Shown one piece after another: positions 63,473-64,000 of a DNA stretch of 64,000 nucleotides. The stretch is from Nitratireductor sp. GISD-1A_MAKvit (lineage in GTDB: Bacteria; Pseudomonadota; Alphaproteobacteria; Rhizobiales; Rhizobiaceae): assembly GCF_040819555.1 (NCBI RefSeq), contig NZ_CP161920.1, positions 2,417,001 through 2,481,000 on the forward strand, read 5' to 3'. Position 1 is the first letter of the stretch. Every line of letters begins with the position of its first letter. The notes beneath the pieces are model-generated. The model had not been told where the DNA came from and searched no databases. It saw nothing but the letters and a program-made list of their open reading frames with translations. Made by a program: the position numbers and the translations under genes.

Positions 63473-64000
63473 ATGCTCGTCTATCTCGCAAAGCGCATCG
63501 CCATCGGCCTCGTCACGCTCATCGTGGCGTCTGCCGTGGTGTTTCTGGTTCTGGAGGTCGTTCCGGGCGACCCCGCCCTGTTGATGCTCGGCATGAACGC
63601 CGAACCCGAGGCGCTTTCTGCCCTGCGGCAGGAAATGGGCCTCAATCAGCCCGTTTTTGTCCGCTATTTCAGTTGGGTCTCGGGCATGGCGATCGGCGAT
63701 TTTGGCAATTCCTACACCTATTCGTCACCCGTGCTCGAACTGATCGGCGAGCGCATCATCGTCTCGCTGCCGCTCGCACTCATCTCGCTCTTCCTGTCCA
63801 CGGCAATCGCCCTGCCCGTCGGCATATTCGCCGCCTCCCGACGCGGAAAACCGGCCGACACGATCAGCATGGGCGCGGCGCAGATCGGCGTCGCCATTCC
63901 CAATTTCTGGTTTGCGCTGCTTCTGGTTTATGTCTTCGCCGTCTGGCTTCGCCTCGTGCCCGCTGGCGGGTTTCCGGGCTGGGACGCAGGCCTGTGGACC
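63473..64000 (+). CDS. Peptide ABC transporter permease DppB-type, 3' part beyond window
   Basis: First 176 codons from ATG 63473. MLVYLAKRIAIGLVTLIVASAVVFLVLEVVPGDPALLMLGMNAEPEALSALRQEMGLNQPVFVRYFSWVSGMAIGDFGNSY is the typical DppB opening with one helix, the GDPA loop and the periplasmic segment. It continues off the window. Confidence 0.92.
   Translation, partial: MLVYLAKRIAIGLVTLIVASAVVFLVLEVVPGDPALLMLGMNAEPEALSALRQEMGLNQPVFVRYFSWVSGMAIGDFGNSYTYSSPVLELIGERIIVSLPLALISLFLSTAIALPVGIFAASRRGKPADTISMGAAQIGVAIPNFWFALLLVYVFAVWLRLVPAGGFPGWDAGLWT

Noticed and set aside
1..64000. CRISPR arrays, tRNA or rRNA genes, insertion sequences, prophage or integration sites
   Set aside because: I looked for repeat-spacer patterns, tRNA cloverleaf ends, transposase or integrase motifs and long direct repeats and saw none.

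Overview
The window comes from a GC-rich alphaproteobacterium of the order Hyphomicrobiales (Rhizobiales), probably close to Phyllobacteriaceae or Rhizobiaceae. The evidence is RirA next to an hmuSTUV/hemP haem operon, the AcpXL-LpxXL very-long-chain lipid A operon, PutA with a divergent PutR, and OFA-type MFS and TctABC transporters. Genes are packed tightly, with many ATGA-type overlaps. I see no tRNA, rRNA, IS element, prophage or CRISPR array, and no gene-free stretch longer than about 300 bases.

Layout. 1-600: 3'-truncated dusA. 690-7446: NAD(P)H:ferredoxin-type reductase, an OFA-family MFS transporter, and an NtrC-type sensor kinase/response regulator pair; a consensus sigma-54 promoter and two upstream palindromes lie between kinase and transporter. 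7516-13893: a tripartite tricarboxylate transporter system (tctDE, tctCBA) with an extra solute-binding protein overlapping tctE. 13907-25056: a catabolic cluster of unknown substrate (DMT exporter, large PIG-L deacetylase, ROK repressor, CUT1 sugar ABC transporter, ArgH-like lyase, PfkB kinase). 25053-34659: an ectoine/hydroxyectoine degradation island built as two divergent arms. One arm is doeA, an M20 deacetylase and an FCD GntR regulator; the other is eutB, eutC, doeX, doeC, doeD and an FAH-type hydrolase, followed by a glutathione-S-transferase-type isomerase. 36075-45884: iron/haem region with rirA, hmuVUTS, hemP, a TonB-dependent haem receptor and its own exbB-exbD-exbD-tonB set; IRO boxes sit before rirA and in the hemP/receptor intergenic space. 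45889-50117: putA/putR. 50104-54343: MauG-like dihaem peroxidase, FixH-like protein, succinate-semialdehyde dehydrogenase, AEC carrier. 54477-59947: histidine phosphatase and the acpXL operon, which lacks fabZXL. 59961-64000: small L,D-transpeptidase, an M20 deacylase and the start of a peptide ABC transporter.

A technical feature cuts across all of this. Nine otherwise intact genes each carry one apparent +1 frameshift, and in all nine the surplus base lies in a G or C run touching a GGCC core. I annotate these as single genes with a probable sequence error rather than as pseudogenes. The biologically most interesting points are the unexplained PIG-L/ArgH-like/PfkB cluster, the ectoine island with non-standard deacetylase and regulator, the visible sigma-54 circuit at 3.9-4.0 kb, the paired ExbD proteins of which one lacks the key Asp, and the paired ketosynthases of which one lacks the catalytic Cys.
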